From DATCYX01 sp963714425 (GTDB lineage: Bacteria; Chloroflexota; Anaerolineae; Anaerolineales; UBA4823), in the NCBI GenBank assembly GCA_963714425.1, contig CAVQOI010000009.1:1-64000 (forward strand): a stretch of DNA of 64,000 nt, in the 5' to 3' direction. The translations under genes were made by a program, and so were the position numbers. The notes below the pieces were generated by a model. It ran no database searches, was not told the origin of the DNA, and worked only from the letters and a program-made list of their open reading frames with translations. Of this stretch, positions 1-8,644 are shown piece by piece. Positions within the stretch are counted from its first letter, which is position 1, and each line of letters starts with the position of its first letter.

Positions 1-289
1 GATGATCTTCGTGAACCCTGCGCATAAAATTCTTTTCGTCGATGGTGAGCAATCGCGTCGTGCCAATTGCCCGGACTGTAGCCGAGCGTCTTTCCTTCTC
101 GAAGATCGCCATCTCCCCAAGCAGCTCTCCCTTTCCTCGAACAGCCAGCTGCACCTCCTGGCCATCCTGCTCGACGATGATCTCAACCTCTCCTTCCTGG
201 ATCACATACATGCAGTCACCAATATCACCCTGGCGGATAATTGTCTCACCATTCTGGTAATTCCTACCCAGTGCTCCCGTCTCCATCAT
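1..289 (-). CDS. Cyclic-nucleotide-binding domain protein, partial (C-terminus outside window)
   Basis: The leftward frame opens with two ATG codons at 289 and 286, behind an AGAGGAG ribosome site about 4 bases upstream, and stays open to the window edge. The visible 96 residues have the layout of a cNMP-binding (CAP_ED) beta-barrel: a G-E-x-I-x-R-Q-G-D-x-G-D stretch, V-I-Q-E-G-E-V-E, then G-E-L-L-G-E-M-A with A-T-V-R-A, the phosphate-binding cassette. What follows (HTH, transporter or nothing) lies outside the window, so the output function is unknown. It starts 48 bases after the stop of the FAD oxidoreductase, so the two are probably co-transcribed. The rightward open frame over the same bases is a shadow. 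Confidence 0.85.
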   Translation of the reverse strand, partial: MMETGALGRNYQNGETIIRQGDIGDCMYVIQEGEVEIIVEQDGQEVQLAVRGKGELLGEMAIFEKERRSATVRAIGTTRLLTIDEKNFMRRVHEDH

Positions 290-337
290 TGATCTCCTCT
301 CTCAAGCCACCTGGATATCTCGGACCTTATCCCCGCA

Positions 338-1663
338 TTATCCGGCTATCGAACGGAGCACATTCCAGAAAAGTTTGCCCAGAAATGCGGGGTGCAGCGT
401 GCGTATGAAGACATCCCTGTAAGGCGCGCTTCCCGTGAAAGTGTCCCACAATACACCGCTCATTCTCTGGCTGCCAGAAGCTTGCTCTTGTTCTTTGGAT
501 ACCATGCGTAGAACCCCCCGCTGGACAAACCGGAATCGCTGGATAAGCCTGACGATGAAAAAAATAAACTTCCCTACCGAATTATCGCTCTCGATCGCCT
601 TGCTCACTGGCATGAACTGGCTGGCGAAATCCTTCCCTGAGATTCCATGAAACAAAGCGGTTTTGGCGGCTGCTTTAGCCGTGCGGTACGCCGCGCCGAT
701 GCCATCTTTATACAGGCGGGATACACCGCTATCCCCGATAAAGACAACCCGGTCGCCGTAATGCTGGGCTGCTCTACGGATATTGATGCGCGGCATGCAG
801 TTGCACGCCAGTTCTTCCCAATTCCAATCGGGTGGAAAACACGACCTCACCTGGGGTGTATTCAGGAAATTCTTCAGCATTTCATTGTCGATTGACTCGC
901 CCAACAGGCACACCGTCACATAATCACCTTTCGGGATCAAGGCAGCGAACTCCAGGCGGGGCAGGTCCAGCAGAAAAACATGCATGGAGGAACCCATGTA
1001 ACGGCTAATCGTATCCATGCCCACATAGTACTCCCGGATGGCTGTTTTTGTCATCCCTGGCGGCCGGTAGTTGAACTCCGCATCTTTGAACAGGTTCAAT
1101 GCTGAGGTATTTACCCCAACAGCCACAACCAGCAAGTCATAAGTCGATGGCTCAAGGCCAGATACCTGGAGTAGCGGCTTTCCATCTTTCCAATCCACCC
1201 CGCTTACCCGCCTGGGGATTACGTGCGCCCCTACCTCAACAGATAAACTCAGCAGGTGGCCATCGAAGCTTTCCCATTTGCTTTCCTGGATTGTGCGCGG
1301 CCCTCCACCCCGATATACTGCCGCAATGCGTTTTTCTTGCCCCGGAGTAGCGATGCGGCTTTCTCCGGCATCCATGTGCATCATGTACGAGTTGATACCC
1401 CGCTGCACCACCGTCGTGGGAAGGTTGATCCCTTCCGCCGCCAGGTACTGCACCAGGGATTCGGAGATGATCCCACCACACATGTTGCAGCCGTGCGGCG
1501 CTGGCCGCGAGAAATCCCGCGGCTCGTAGATATCTACCTGGATATCCAGGTTCACCCTTGCAGCCATTTTCAGGAAAAAGTAGCTAAAGAAGGAGCCCGC
1601 AGGTCCACCTCCTATCACGGCAACCTTTGATCCTGAAGTAAGATGTAAATTCGCTTCAACCAT
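338..1663 (-). CDS. FAD/NAD(P)-dependent oxidoreductase, geranylgeranyl-reductase-like
   Basis: The 441-residue protein begins with a Rossmann dinucleotide motif G-G-G-P-A-G at residues 18-23, followed by an acidic end-of-strand-2 patch (D-I-Y-E-P). A second FAD motif, F-I-G-D-S-G, lies near residue 310 and is followed by a G-I-G-x-A-x-x-T-A-x-x-A helix as in the GR2/geranylgeranyl reductase and flavin hydroxylase families. An H-G-C-N-M-C-G-G segment near residue 58 is cysteine-rich. The substrate cannot be read from the sequence; prenyl reduction or quinone-linked oxidation are both possible. The cNMP-binding gene follows closely downstream. The start at 1663 is the natural one for the Rossmann fold, although its ribosome site is weak. 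Confidence 0.75.
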   Translation of the reverse strand: MVEANLHLTSGSKVAVIGGGPAGSFFSYFFLKMAARVNLDIQVDIYEPRDFSRPAPHGCNMCGGIISESLVQYLAAEGINLPTTVVQRGINSYMMHMDAGESRIATPGQEKRIAAVYRGGGPRTIQESKWESFDGHLLSLSVEVGAHVIPRRVSGVDWKDGKPLLQVSGLEPSTYDLLVVAVGVNTSALNLFKDAEFNYRPPGMTKTAIREYYVGMDTISRYMGSSMHVFLLDLPRLEFAALIPKGDYVTVCLLGESIDNEMLKNFLNTPQVRSCFPPDWNWEELACNCMPRINIRRAAQHYGDRVVFIGDSGVSRLYKDGIGAAYRTAKAAAKTALFHGISGKDFASQFMPVSKAIESDNSVGKFIFFIVRLIQRFRFVQRGVLRMVSKEQEQASGSQRMSGVLWDTFTGSAPYRDVFIRTLHPAFLGKLFWNVLRSIAG

Positions 1664-2051
1664 CGTTTAAGGAGTCCCGTGTCAAGATTTCTCAAAACGT
1701 TCTTGGTGTCTGCTACCTAAGCCGACCGAGTGAATTTGTGGTCTGGCACTGCTTATACATTGGACCGGTTGAGGCATTGTTCGATATTCTCCGCTCTCCC
1801 TATTGGTTGAGTAAATTCGGGGTAAGTATAATCTGCGAATTGATCAGCTAAAGAAGCATATAGTCGCAAAAAAACGAAACGAAATCAGGTTTACCCCGCT
1901 GCGCGAAGTATCGAGTGATTGCTACAATCGTGATGCCATTACGTAGGTTATATTATTAGTATAACTAGGTAGAAACGAATTGCAACATTGGGATTTATTT
2001 CACAAGTGTTGAGCTGGAATGCTAATATTGCGTGGAGGGTATAATTAGCCC
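1664..2051. other. Divergent intergenic region
   Basis: AT-rich spacer of nearly 390 bases between two divergent units. A TTGACA lies only about 18 bases before the leftward start, so it is too close to act as a normal -35 for that ATG. The right end carries the TATAAT described separately. I see no RNA gene or convincing ORF here. Confidence 0.5.
2040..2045 (+). promoter_or_regulatory. TATAAT -10 element placed for a leaderless start
   Basis: A perfect TATAAT at 2040-2045 lies six bases before an ATG at 2052, so transcription would start at or next to the A of that ATG. No good -35 is visible at the usual distance (a TTGAGC sits 25 bases upstream, which is too far). Confidence 0.55.
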
Positions 2052-2138
2052 ATGCTCCGCCTCTTACCCGACACCCGCTCCGAAGTCGAAGCTGTGCTCA
2101 TCCGCCTGCTGCAAAAAACAGTCATCGGAGCTGCTTGA
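2052..2138 (+). CDS. Candidate 28-codon leader ORF overlapping rarA
   Basis: ATG at 2052 opens a 28-codon frame ending in TGA at 2136-2138, overlapping the rarA ATG (2138) by one base (TGATG). The peptide has a charged amphipathic helix look (L-R-L-L-P-D-T-R-S-E-V-E-A-V-L). The TATAAT six bases upstream would make it leaderless. This arrangement suggests translational coupling to rarA. The evidence is positional only, and it could equally be the untranslated leader with a chance ORF. Confidence 0.35.
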   Translation: MLRLLPDTRSEVEAVLIRLLQKTVIGAA

Positions 2139-3547
2139 TGGATCTCTTCTCCCATTCCATGCAAGAGCGCATGAAGAGCGAAGCCCCTCTGGCAGCGCGC
2201 ATGCGCCCGCGCACATTGGACGAGTTCGTGGGTCAGGAGGAGATCGTCGGGCCTGGAAAACTACTGCGCCGCGCCATCGAAGCCGACCGCCTCTTCTCAT
2301 CAATCATCCTGTGGGGACCACCGGGTACTGGCAAGACCACCCTGGCGATGGTGATCGCCAACTTGACCAAGAGCCACTTCGAAACCCTCTCGGCGGTGCT
2401 GGCAGGCAAGGCTGAGCTCAAGGAGGTCATCAAAGGCGCCATCGAGCGGCGCAGCCTGTACAACCGGCGGACAATCCTGTTCGTGGATGAGGTGCACCGC
2501 TGGAATAAAGCCCAGCAGGATGCCCTGCTTCCGCATGTTGAGAACGGCGCGATCACCCTGATCGGCGCCACCACCGAGAACCCGTATTTCGAAGTCATCG
2601 GAGCGCTGGTCTCGCGCTCGCGCATCTTCCAGCTGCGCCCGCTGGAGGACGACCACGTACGTCGTATCCTGGAGAACGCATTGAGCGACGCCGAACGCGG
2701 CTTCGGCTCGCGTCAAATTGCTATCGACGAGGACGCTGTTGAGCACCTCATCCGTGTGGCGGGTGGCGATGCTCGCAACGCCCTCAATGCCCTGGAGCTC
2801 GCGGTCGAAAGCACGCCCCCTGGCGGCAAAGATGGCGTGCACATCACCCTCACAGTAGCTCAGGAATCGATCCAGCGCCGCGCCGTGCTTTATGATAAAG
2901 ATGGCGACGCCCATTATGACACCATCTCCGCATTTATCAAATCCGTGCGCGGCTCGGACCCGGATGCCGCCCTATACTGGCTAGCAAAGATGCTCTATGC
3001 TGGCGAGGATCCGCGCTTTATCCTGCGCCGCCTGATCATTCTGGCTGGAGAGGATATCGGCCTGGGAGACCCCATGGGGCTGGTGGTCGCCAGCGCAGCT
3101 GCCCAAGCATTCGATTACATCGGCTTGCCTGAGGGCATCTACCCCATCGCAGAGGCCACCTTGTATTTGGCGACCGCGCCGAAATCCAATTCCGCAGGGG
3201 CGTACTTCAAAGCCTTCCAGTTAATCGAGGAGCAGGGTGTAGACCTGGTCCCCCAACACTTGCAGGATGCTAACCGCGACGCCGAAGCATTGGGACATGG
3301 CAAGGGATACCAATATCCGCATGAAGACCCCGAACATTTCCTCCCCCAGCAGTACTTACCTCGTCCGCTCCTGGGAACATACTTCTACCAGCCAGCCATG
3401 CAAGGCTATGAGTCCCAGGTGGTCGACCGTCTGGCACGTTGGCGTGAAGCACAGCGCAAAGCGCTTGGTATCACGCAGACAACCGAGCTACCCGATCTCT
3501 CTCAAGAGAGTATTCAAGAGATCAAGCACAAGCACAAGGCAGGTTGA
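2138..3547 (+). CDS. rarA: Replication-associated recombination protein A (AAA+ ATPase, MgsA/WRNIP1 family)
   Basis: The 469-residue cytoplasmic AAA+ protein acts at stalled replication forks and binds single-stranded DNA ends; the family forms tetramers and interacts with SSB. The N-terminal R-M-R-P-R-T-L-D-E-F-V-G-Q box is the usual RarA/RuvB-like entry, with Walker A G-P-P-G-T-G-K-T at 60-67 and Walker B I-L-F-V-D-E at 113-118, followed by H-R-W-N-K where most homologues have H-R-F-N-K. The sensor 1 region reads G-A-T-T-E-N-P. The C-terminal tetramerisation domain is intact (G-E-D-I-G-L-G-D, then Y-P-H-E-D-P-E-H-F). I chose ATG 2138 rather than TTG 2135 because a GGAG is centred about 8 bases before it. 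Confidence 0.96.
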   Translation: MDLFSHSMQERMKSEAPLAARMRPRTLDEFVGQEEIVGPGKLLRRAIEADRLFSSIILWGPPGTGKTTLAMVIANLTKSHFETLSAVLAGKAELKEVIKGAIERRSLYNRRTILFVDEVHRWNKAQQDALLPHVENGAITLIGATTENPYFEVIGALVSRSRIFQLRPLEDDHVRRILENALSDAERGFGSRQIAIDEDAVEHLIRVAGGDARNALNALELAVESTPPGGKDGVHITLTVAQESIQRRAVLYDKDGDAHYDTISAFIKSVRGSDPDAALYWLAKMLYAGEDPRFILRRLIILAGEDIGLGDPMGLVVASAAAQAFDYIGLPEGIYPIAEATLYLATAPKSNSAGAYFKAFQLIEEQGVDLVPQHLQDANRDAEALGHGKGYQYPHEDPEHFLPQQYLPRPLLGTYFYQPAMQGYESQVVDRLARWREAQRKALGITQTTELPDLSQESIQEIKHKHKAG

Positions 3548-3624
3548 AAGATGAATAGTAAAGGATGTAGACCGGCACGATAAACTTCAATCTTTCACCC
3601 GACAAAACAGCAATCGAGAAATAA

Positions 3625-4242
3625 ATGCCAACTGTATTATTGATCCGCCATGCAGAAAACGACTATGTAAAAAAAGGCCTGATGGCTGGAAGGCTTGCCG
3701 GTGTTCACCTGAACGAGAACGGGCAGGCACAGGTTCAAGCATTAACCGAAAGGCTCGGCAAGGCGCCGATCAAAGCAGTGTACACAAGTCCACTGGAACG
3801 CGCCCTCGAGACCGCCGGACCGCTGGCAAAGGCACTAGGTCTGGAGCCAATCATCAAGGATGGTCTGGCGGAAACCGACATCGGCGATTGGGCGGGCGAG
3901 AGCCACAAGAAGCTGCGCCGGCTGAAAGCCTGGAAGATCGTGCAAAGATCACCCTCGTTGTTCCGCTTCCCTGGGGGTGAATCCTTTGCAGAATGCCAGG
4001 CGCGAGTGGTCGCCGTGATCGAAGCTCTGCGTCAAAGACACGACGAGAAAGATCTTTTTGCCTGTGTCTCCCACGCAGATCCTATAAAGCTTGCTGTGGC
4101 CTATTACCTTGGGCTGCCGTTGGACCACTTCCAGCGCTTGATGGCTTCTCCAGCATCGGTTACGGCATTACACATCGGCGAGATGGGAAGCATGCTGCTC
4201 TCACTGAATTCTGATCCATCATTTAACCTCTCCAAACACTGA
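3625..4242 (+). CDS. Histidine-phosphatase superfamily protein, MSMEG_4193-type putative phosphomutase
   Basis: 205 residues with the phosphoglycerate-mutase fold. The phosphohistidine motif appears as L-I-R-H-A-E-N-D-Y-V at residues 6-15; the N-D-Y-V extension is typical of the MSMEG_4193 group (TIGR03848). The second catalytic region is Y-T-S-P-L-E-R-A-x-E-T-A, and the late histidine is in V-S-H-A-D-P-I-K. The gene opens a cluster with the DUF3090 protein (32-base gap) and the SCO1664-type protein, a trio co-occurring in Actinobacteria and Chloroflexota. The natural substrate is not known. Confidence 0.85.
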   Translation: MPTVLLIRHAENDYVKKGLMAGRLAGVHLNENGQAQVQALTERLGKAPIKAVYTSPLERALETAGPLAKALGLEPIIKDGLAETDIGDWAGESHKKLRRLKAWKIVQRSPSLFRFPGGESFAECQARVVAVIEALRQRHDEKDLFACVSHADPIKLAVAYYLGLPLDHFQRLMASPASVTALHIGEMGSMLLSLNSDPSFNLSKH

Positions 4243-4274
4243 TTCTGGTATACTCATTTCGTTAGGAGCGCCAC

Positions 4275-4802
4275 ATGGCCCCCAAAGAGATTGACCTCCG
4301 CCCTGTCAGCCACATCACCACGGACGCGATCGGCCAACCCGGCAAGCGCGTTTTTTACATTCAGGGATGGCAGGGAGAGCGCACCATCACCCTGATTGTA
4401 GAGAAAATTCAAATCCAATCCCTAGCCGTAGGACTGGAACAATTCCTGGCTGAGATTTACGAGCGTTTCCCCGACCTGCCCATGGCTGCCGGCGAATACG
4501 CTGAAGAAAAGATGCGCATCAACCCACCTCTGGACCCGATTTTCCGCACCGGTGAGCTTGGATTGGGATACGACACAGAGAGCGACCTGGTTGTACTTAT
4601 CGCCCGCGAGCTTGTGGTAGAGGATCAGGACCCGAGCGAAGCCAATGTGGTGCGCTTCTGGTGCACGCGCGATCAGATCCGCGCCATGTGCCTCTGGGGG
4701 ATGGAGATGGCCGCACGCGGCCGACCAGCTTGCCCACAGTGTGGCCAGCCGATGGACCCCGCAGGACATTTCTGCCCCAAGAAAAACGGGCACAAGCACT
4801 AG
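4275..4802 (+). CDS. DUF3090 family protein with C-terminal zinc-ribbon-like tail
   Basis: 175 residues matching the DUF3090/TIGR03847 pattern: an N-terminal alpha-beta region containing F-Y-I-Q-G-W-Q-G-E-R-T-I-T-L, then a segment R-T-G-E-L-G-L-G-Y-D, and a carboxyl end with C-P-Q-C-G and a further C-P-x-x-x-G-H, which could bind a metal. Function is unknown. The AGGAG ribosome site lies 7 bases before ATG. It lies between the histidine phosphatase and the kinase-like gene, as the family does elsewhere, so the three products probably act together. Confidence 0.85.
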   Translation: MAPKEIDLRPVSHITTDAIGQPGKRVFYIQGWQGERTITLIVEKIQIQSLAVGLEQFLAEIYERFPDLPMAAGEYAEEKMRINPPLDPIFRTGELGLGYDTESDLVVLIARELVVEDQDPSEANVVRFWCTRDQIRAMCLWGMEMAARGRPACPQCGQPMDPAGHFCPKKNGHKH

Positions 4803-4879
4803 CCAAAAGGTAAGTATGCAAGCGTGCGCGGCCTCCGCCGGTCTGGAGCCATTTGTAAATTTGCATATTTGAGGCATCC

Positions 4880-5635
4880 ATGTCCCCCACCTCAGAACAC
4901 GCCACGATTACCGCCCTGCAACAAGGCCAGATTTCTATGCAAGGCGAGTTTATGTGGGGATCAAATTATACATATCTATCGAAGTTAGCGTACGATACCC
5001 AGGAATTGCTGGTCGTCTACAAACCCACCAAAGGGGTGCGACCGTTATGGGATTTCCCCTCGGCATCGCTGGCACGCCGCGAAGTGGCTGCATACCTGGT
5101 GAGTGAAGCTTTGGGATGGAAGCTTGTACCCCCAACTTCCTACCGGCGCGACGCTCCGCTCGGTCCCGGCTCGATCCAGCTGTTTATCGATCATGACCCG
5201 GAGAACCACTATTTCAACTTCACAAGCGAGGAACGTCAGCGCCTACGCCCCACTGTCCTCTTCGACGTGATTATCAACAACGCCGACCGCAAGGGAAGCC
5301 ACGTCATGCTCGATCCCAACCGGCACTTGTGGTTGATCGACCATGGGATATGCTTCCACTCAGAAGACAAGCTGCGCACAGTCATCTGGGATTTCGCCGG
5401 GGAGCCCATCCCCGAAAAACTCTTGAGCGATGTCGGCCGATTGATCCAAAAGCTGGAACCCAGCGAAGAACCAGTCGAAGACCCCGATGCCCCCAGCCTG
5501 TGGCGAGAATTAGGGCATTACTTGAACCATACCGAGGTGCTTGCCATAAGACGGCGCCTGGAACGAGTGTTGGAGCTCGGTTGCTTCCCCAATCCTGATT
5601 CAAACCGCAGGCAATACCCTTGGCCGCCAGTATAA
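4880..5635 (+). CDS. SCO1664-family protein, PI3/PI4-kinase-like fold
   Basis: 251 residues resembling TIGR03843. The kinase-like signs are a lysine in L-V-V-Y-K-P-T-K-G early in the protein, a catalytic-loop-like N-N-A-D-R-K-G-S-H near residue 135, and L-I-D-H-G shortly after, matching the D-R-x-x-N and D-x-G positions of phosphatidylinositol kinases and HipA-like kinases. Whether it phosphorylates a protein, lipid or small molecule is unknown. It is the third member of the conserved trio; a kinase-like and a phosphatase-like protein in one cluster hints at opposing activities, which is my inference. Confidence 0.85.
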   Translation: MSPTSEHATITALQQGQISMQGEFMWGSNYTYLSKLAYDTQELLVVYKPTKGVRPLWDFPSASLARREVAAYLVSEALGWKLVPPTSYRRDAPLGPGSIQLFIDHDPENHYFNFTSEERQRLRPTVLFDVIINNADRKGSHVMLDPNRHLWLIDHGICFHSEDKLRTVIWDFAGEPIPEKLLSDVGRLIQKLEPSEEPVEDPDAPSLWRELGHYLNHTEVLAIRRRLERVLELGCFPNPDSNRRQYPWPPV

Positions 5636-5645
5636 AGGTGTAACG

Positions 5646-6677
5646 ATGACCCATTACAAACTTGCCTTGTTGGGATTTGGAAATGTCGGACAGGCGCTGG
5701 TGCGCTTACTGCTGCGCAAGCAAGCCACGCTAAATAGCAATTACGGCATAACCTTCAGCGTCGTTGGCATCGCCACTGGTCGCCATGGCCGCGCCATAGA
5801 CCCAGGTGGCATCGATTTGGAGGACGCCCTGAGACGCATGCAGGATGGCACGGCGCTCGCACCCATCTCCACCATACCTGCGGCGGAGGATGCATTTGAT
5901 TTCATCCGCCGGAGTGCTGCTGACGTGCTCTTCGAAAACACACCGGTGGATTATGCCAGCGGCCAACCAGCTGTCGATCATATCCGCTTTGCGCTTGAGT
6001 CGGGCATGCACGCCATCACGGCCAACAAAGGTCCGGTCGTACACGCTCACCAGGAGCTGACCGGGATAGCAAGAAAGCAAGGTCGCAAATTCTTCTTCGA
6101 GTCAACCGTGATGGATGGCGCGCCGATCTTTTCATTGTTTAGAGAAGCGCTCCCAGCGGCACACCTGCGCGCCTTCCGGGGAGTGCTCAACTCAACGACG
6201 AACCTGATCCTGACACGCATGGAAGCTGGTGAATCCTTTGATGATGCTGTCGCCTATGCGCAATCCGTCGGGGTAGCTGAGACCGACCCCTCTGGTGATG
6301 TTGATGGCTGGGATGCCGCCGTCAAGGTGGCAGCCCTAGCGACAGTATTGATGGGTGTTTCGATGAAACCCTCCGATGTCGATCGACAAGGTATTCGTAA
6401 CATCACCCAGGCGGAGATCGCCCATGCCCGTTCACTGGGCAAACGCTGGAAGTTGGTATGCAGTGCAGAGCGCTCTGGCAACAGCGTGCACGGGCGCGTC
6501 GCCCCGGAGATGGTGGACGTAGATTCCCCCATCTACGGTGTGGACGGCACCACCAGCATCGTGCAATTCGAGAGTGACGTGCTCGGATTGCTATCGATTG
6601 TCGAAGCCAATCCTGGACCCGACACCACGGCTTACGGGCTGCTGGCAGACTTCGTCAACGCAGTTAAAGGGGCATAA
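5646..6677 (+). CDS. hom: Homoserine dehydrogenase (short form without ACT domain)
   Basis: 343 residues. Reduces aspartate semialdehyde to homoserine in threonine and methionine synthesis. The NAD(P) motif G-F-G-N-V-G is at 10-15; T-A-N-K-G-P-V holds the conserved lysine, E-S-T-V-M-D-G-A-P-I is the usual substrate-loop region, and G-W-D-A-A-V-K-V holds the catalytic aspartate and lysine. The chain ends where longer homologues would continue into an ACT domain, so threonine feedback through ACT is not expected. It begins 10 bases after the kinase-like gene with an AAAGGTG ribosome site, so it may be read from the same transcript as the trio. Confidence 0.92.
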   Translation: MTHYKLALLGFGNVGQALVRLLLRKQATLNSNYGITFSVVGIATGRHGRAIDPGGIDLEDALRRMQDGTALAPISTIPAAEDAFDFIRRSAADVLFENTPVDYASGQPAVDHIRFALESGMHAITANKGPVVHAHQELTGIARKQGRKFFFESTVMDGAPIFSLFREALPAAHLRAFRGVLNSTTNLILTRMEAGESFDDAVAYAQSVGVAETDPSGDVDGWDAAVKVAALATVLMGVSMKPSDVDRQGIRNITQAEIAHARSLGKRWKLVCSAERSGNSVHGRVAPEMVDVDSPIYGVDGTTSIVQFESDVLGLLSIVEANPGPDTTAYGLLADFVNAVKGA

Positions 6678-6830
6678 TGAATTCGCCGCCAAGTCCGCCA
6701 AGAGCGCTGAGACTTGATATTCTCTGCGCTCTTGTTCGTCTATGTGAACCCTGTTGCAATTCAAGGCTTTTTGTTGTATTTTAACGATACACCTTCATCC
6801 TCATCCCTTTCCAACCATGGAGGTCTCTAA

Positions 6831-7817
6831 ATGGAAATTCTCCAATCCGGCATCGGTAAGCTGATCCGGCCTCCAGATCTCAACGCCTTCCGGGAGTGGA
6901 ACCGCAACAAGCCCAAAGGGCTGATCGATAAACGCATGACCGAGGCTGAGGCGGTCAGCCGCTTCATCCACGATGGCGATTACATCGGCACCGAGCTGTA
7001 CGGCACCGTCCGCTGTCCGATGTCACTGGTCAACGAGATCGTCCGCCAGGGGAAGAAAGACCTGCTGGTCGCCGGGCAAGGAGTGTTCGAGCTGGACATC
7101 CTCCTGGGAGCAAGCCTGGTGAAAGCCATGGACATCACCTATGTCGGGCTGGAGGTGTACGGGGTGTCCAACGTCCTGCGCCGCGAAGTGGAGAGCGGGC
7201 GGGTGGAGACCTGCGTGGAGTGGAGCAACGCAGCCTTCGCTGGACGCTTCAAAGCCGCCGCCATGGGTGTGCCCTTCATCCCCTTGCGCTCCATGCTGGG
7301 CACCGACACCTTGAAATACAGCTCAGCCAAGGTGGTGCGCGATCCATTCACTGGCGATCCAATATGCTTGATCCCCGCCCTCATCCTGGATGTGGGATTG
7401 ATCCATGTCCACCGCGCCGATATGTACGGTAATGCCCAGATCGATGGCATCAGCGGTTTCGCTGCCGAGATGGCACGCGCCTCCAAGACCCTGATCATCA
7501 GTGCAGAGGAGATCGTGGACACCGAAGAGTTCCGCAGCCACCCAGACCGCACCATTATCCCGTATTACTTGGTGGATGGGGTTGTGCATGCCCCGCTTGG
7601 GTCGCATCCTGGCGAGATGTGCTACCTGTACAGGAGAGATGAGGCTTTGATCAAGGAGTGGGTCAAGGCGTCTCAGGATGCCCAAACCACCCAGGATTAT
7701 CTCAATAAATACATTTATAGTGTTAGGGACCACCAGGCTTACCTGGAACTGATCGGTGAGGAGCGATTGCAAAAACTGCGCGAAGGAGCGAGCGATGAAC
7801 CCGGCCCCTGCCCCTGA
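6831..7817 (+). CDS. CoA-transferase family I, alpha subunit (glutaconate-type)
   Basis: 328 residues with the GctA-like pattern: G-D-Y-I-G-T-E-L-Y-G-T-V-R-C-P near the start, then F-I-P-L-R-S-M-L-G-T-D, D-V-G-L-I-H-V-H-R-A-D-x-x-G-N and I-I-S-A-E-E-I-V-D. These are shared by glutaconate CoA-transferase subunit A and by related 3-oxoacid transferases, so the acid substrate is not assigned. GGAGG lies 8 bases before the ATG. The beta subunit overlaps its last 23 bases, indicating translational coupling and a heteromeric enzyme. Confidence 0.85.
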   Translation: MEILQSGIGKLIRPPDLNAFREWNRNKPKGLIDKRMTEAEAVSRFIHDGDYIGTELYGTVRCPMSLVNEIVRQGKKDLLVAGQGVFELDILLGASLVKAMDITYVGLEVYGVSNVLRREVESGRVETCVEWSNAAFAGRFKAAAMGVPFIPLRSMLGTDTLKYSSAKVVRDPFTGDPICLIPALILDVGLIHVHRADMYGNAQIDGISGFAAEMARASKTLIISAEEIVDTEEFRSHPDRTIIPYYLVDGVVHAPLGSHPGEMCYLYRRDEALIKEWVKASQDAQTTQDYLNKYIYSVRDHQAYLELIGEERLQKLREGASDEPGPCP

Positions 7818-8571
7818 TTACAATCCGAACGAGTTATTGATCTGCACCGCCGCGCGGCTGATGACGGATAACAGCACCGCCTTTATCGGCACAGGCATCC
7901 CCATGCTGGCAGCATCACTGGCACAAAAGTTACATGCCCCCACTTTGGTAACGATCTTCGAGTTTGGGGGGACAGGCGCCATCCTGGAAGAGCTGCCCAT
8001 CGCCGTGGGGGGCGAGTGCACCTTCCACCGGGCGGTGGCTGCGTCTGGAATCTGCGACATCATGGAGACAGCCCACCGCGGGATCGTTGAATTCGGCTTT
8101 CTAGGCGGGGCGCAGATCGATCCCTACGGGAACCTGAACAGCACCGTGATCGGCGATCACGACCATCCCAAGGTGCGCCTTCCAGGCAGTGGCGGGGGCA
8201 ACGACGTGGGCTCGCATTGCTGGCGCACGATTGCCATCATGCGGCACGATACACGCCGCTTTATTGAGAAGGTAGATTTCATCACCACCCCCGGCTATTT
8301 GAGCGGTCCAGGAACCCGAGAAGCTGCCGGTCTTCCCCCCGGCACCGGCCCATATCGCGTGGTTAGCAACCTGGCGGTGCTGGGCTATGACCTGCAGAGC
8401 CTGCGCATGGTGCTGCTGGCAACCCAGCCAGGAGTGAGCGTGCAACAGGTGATTGAGAACACTGGCTTCGAGCTGCTGATCGCAGACGAGGTGGAGAGCA
8501 ACCCGCCACCCACTGCTGAGGAGATTCGCATTCTAAGAGAAGAGGTAGATAAAGACCGGTTGTACATATAA
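7795..8571 (+). CDS. CoA-transferase family I, beta subunit (glutaconate-type)
   Basis: 258 residues. F-E-F-G-G-T-G-A places a glutamate where family I transferases carry the CoA-ester-forming residue; this alignment is my inference. G-S-G-G-G-N-D-V-G-S and the G-A-x-x-I-D-x-Y-G-N-L-N-S-T motif are typical of the GctB side. I chose ATG 7795, preceded by GAAGGAG at 6-7 bases, over an upstream in-frame ATG at 7756 that has no ribosome site and would only extend into the alpha gene. It ends just before a bidirectional terminator. Confidence 0.85.
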   Translation: MNPAPAPDYNPNELLICTAARLMTDNSTAFIGTGIPMLAASLAQKLHAPTLVTIFEFGGTGAILEELPIAVGGECTFHRAVAASGICDIMETAHRGIVEFGFLGGAQIDPYGNLNSTVIGDHDHPKVRLPGSGGGNDVGSHCWRTIAIMRHDTRRFIEKVDFITTPGYLSGPGTREAAGLPPGTGPYRVVSNLAVLGYDLQSLRMVLLATQPGVSVQQVIENTGFELLIADEVESNPPPTAEEIRILREEVDKDRLYI

Positions 8572-8593
8572 TAGGTGAAGGTTTGAAAGTAAT

Positions 8594-8629
8594 AAAGTGA
8601 AGGTTGGACAGCCGTCCAACCTTCACTTT
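8594..8629. terminator. Bidirectional intrinsic terminator between convergent genes
   Basis: Perfect 16-base-pair stem (8594-8609 with 8614-8629) and a 4-base AGCC loop. Arms begin AAAGTG and end CACTTT, with a T-run reading rightward to 8631 and TTTATTA reading leftward. It serves both the CoA-transferase operon and the convergent thiolase. Confidence 0.9.
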
Positions 8630-8644
8630 TTATCCGGCCAACTT

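Noticed and set aside
2..292. Rightward open frame of 96 codons
   Set aside because: It is the reverse strand of the cNMP-binding gene; the leftward reading has a ribosome site and a clear domain.
6678..6830. Weak inverted repeat AGAGCGC/GCGCTCT after homoserine dehydrogenase
   Set aside because: Seven-base arms, long loop and no T-run; not called as a terminator or riboswitch.
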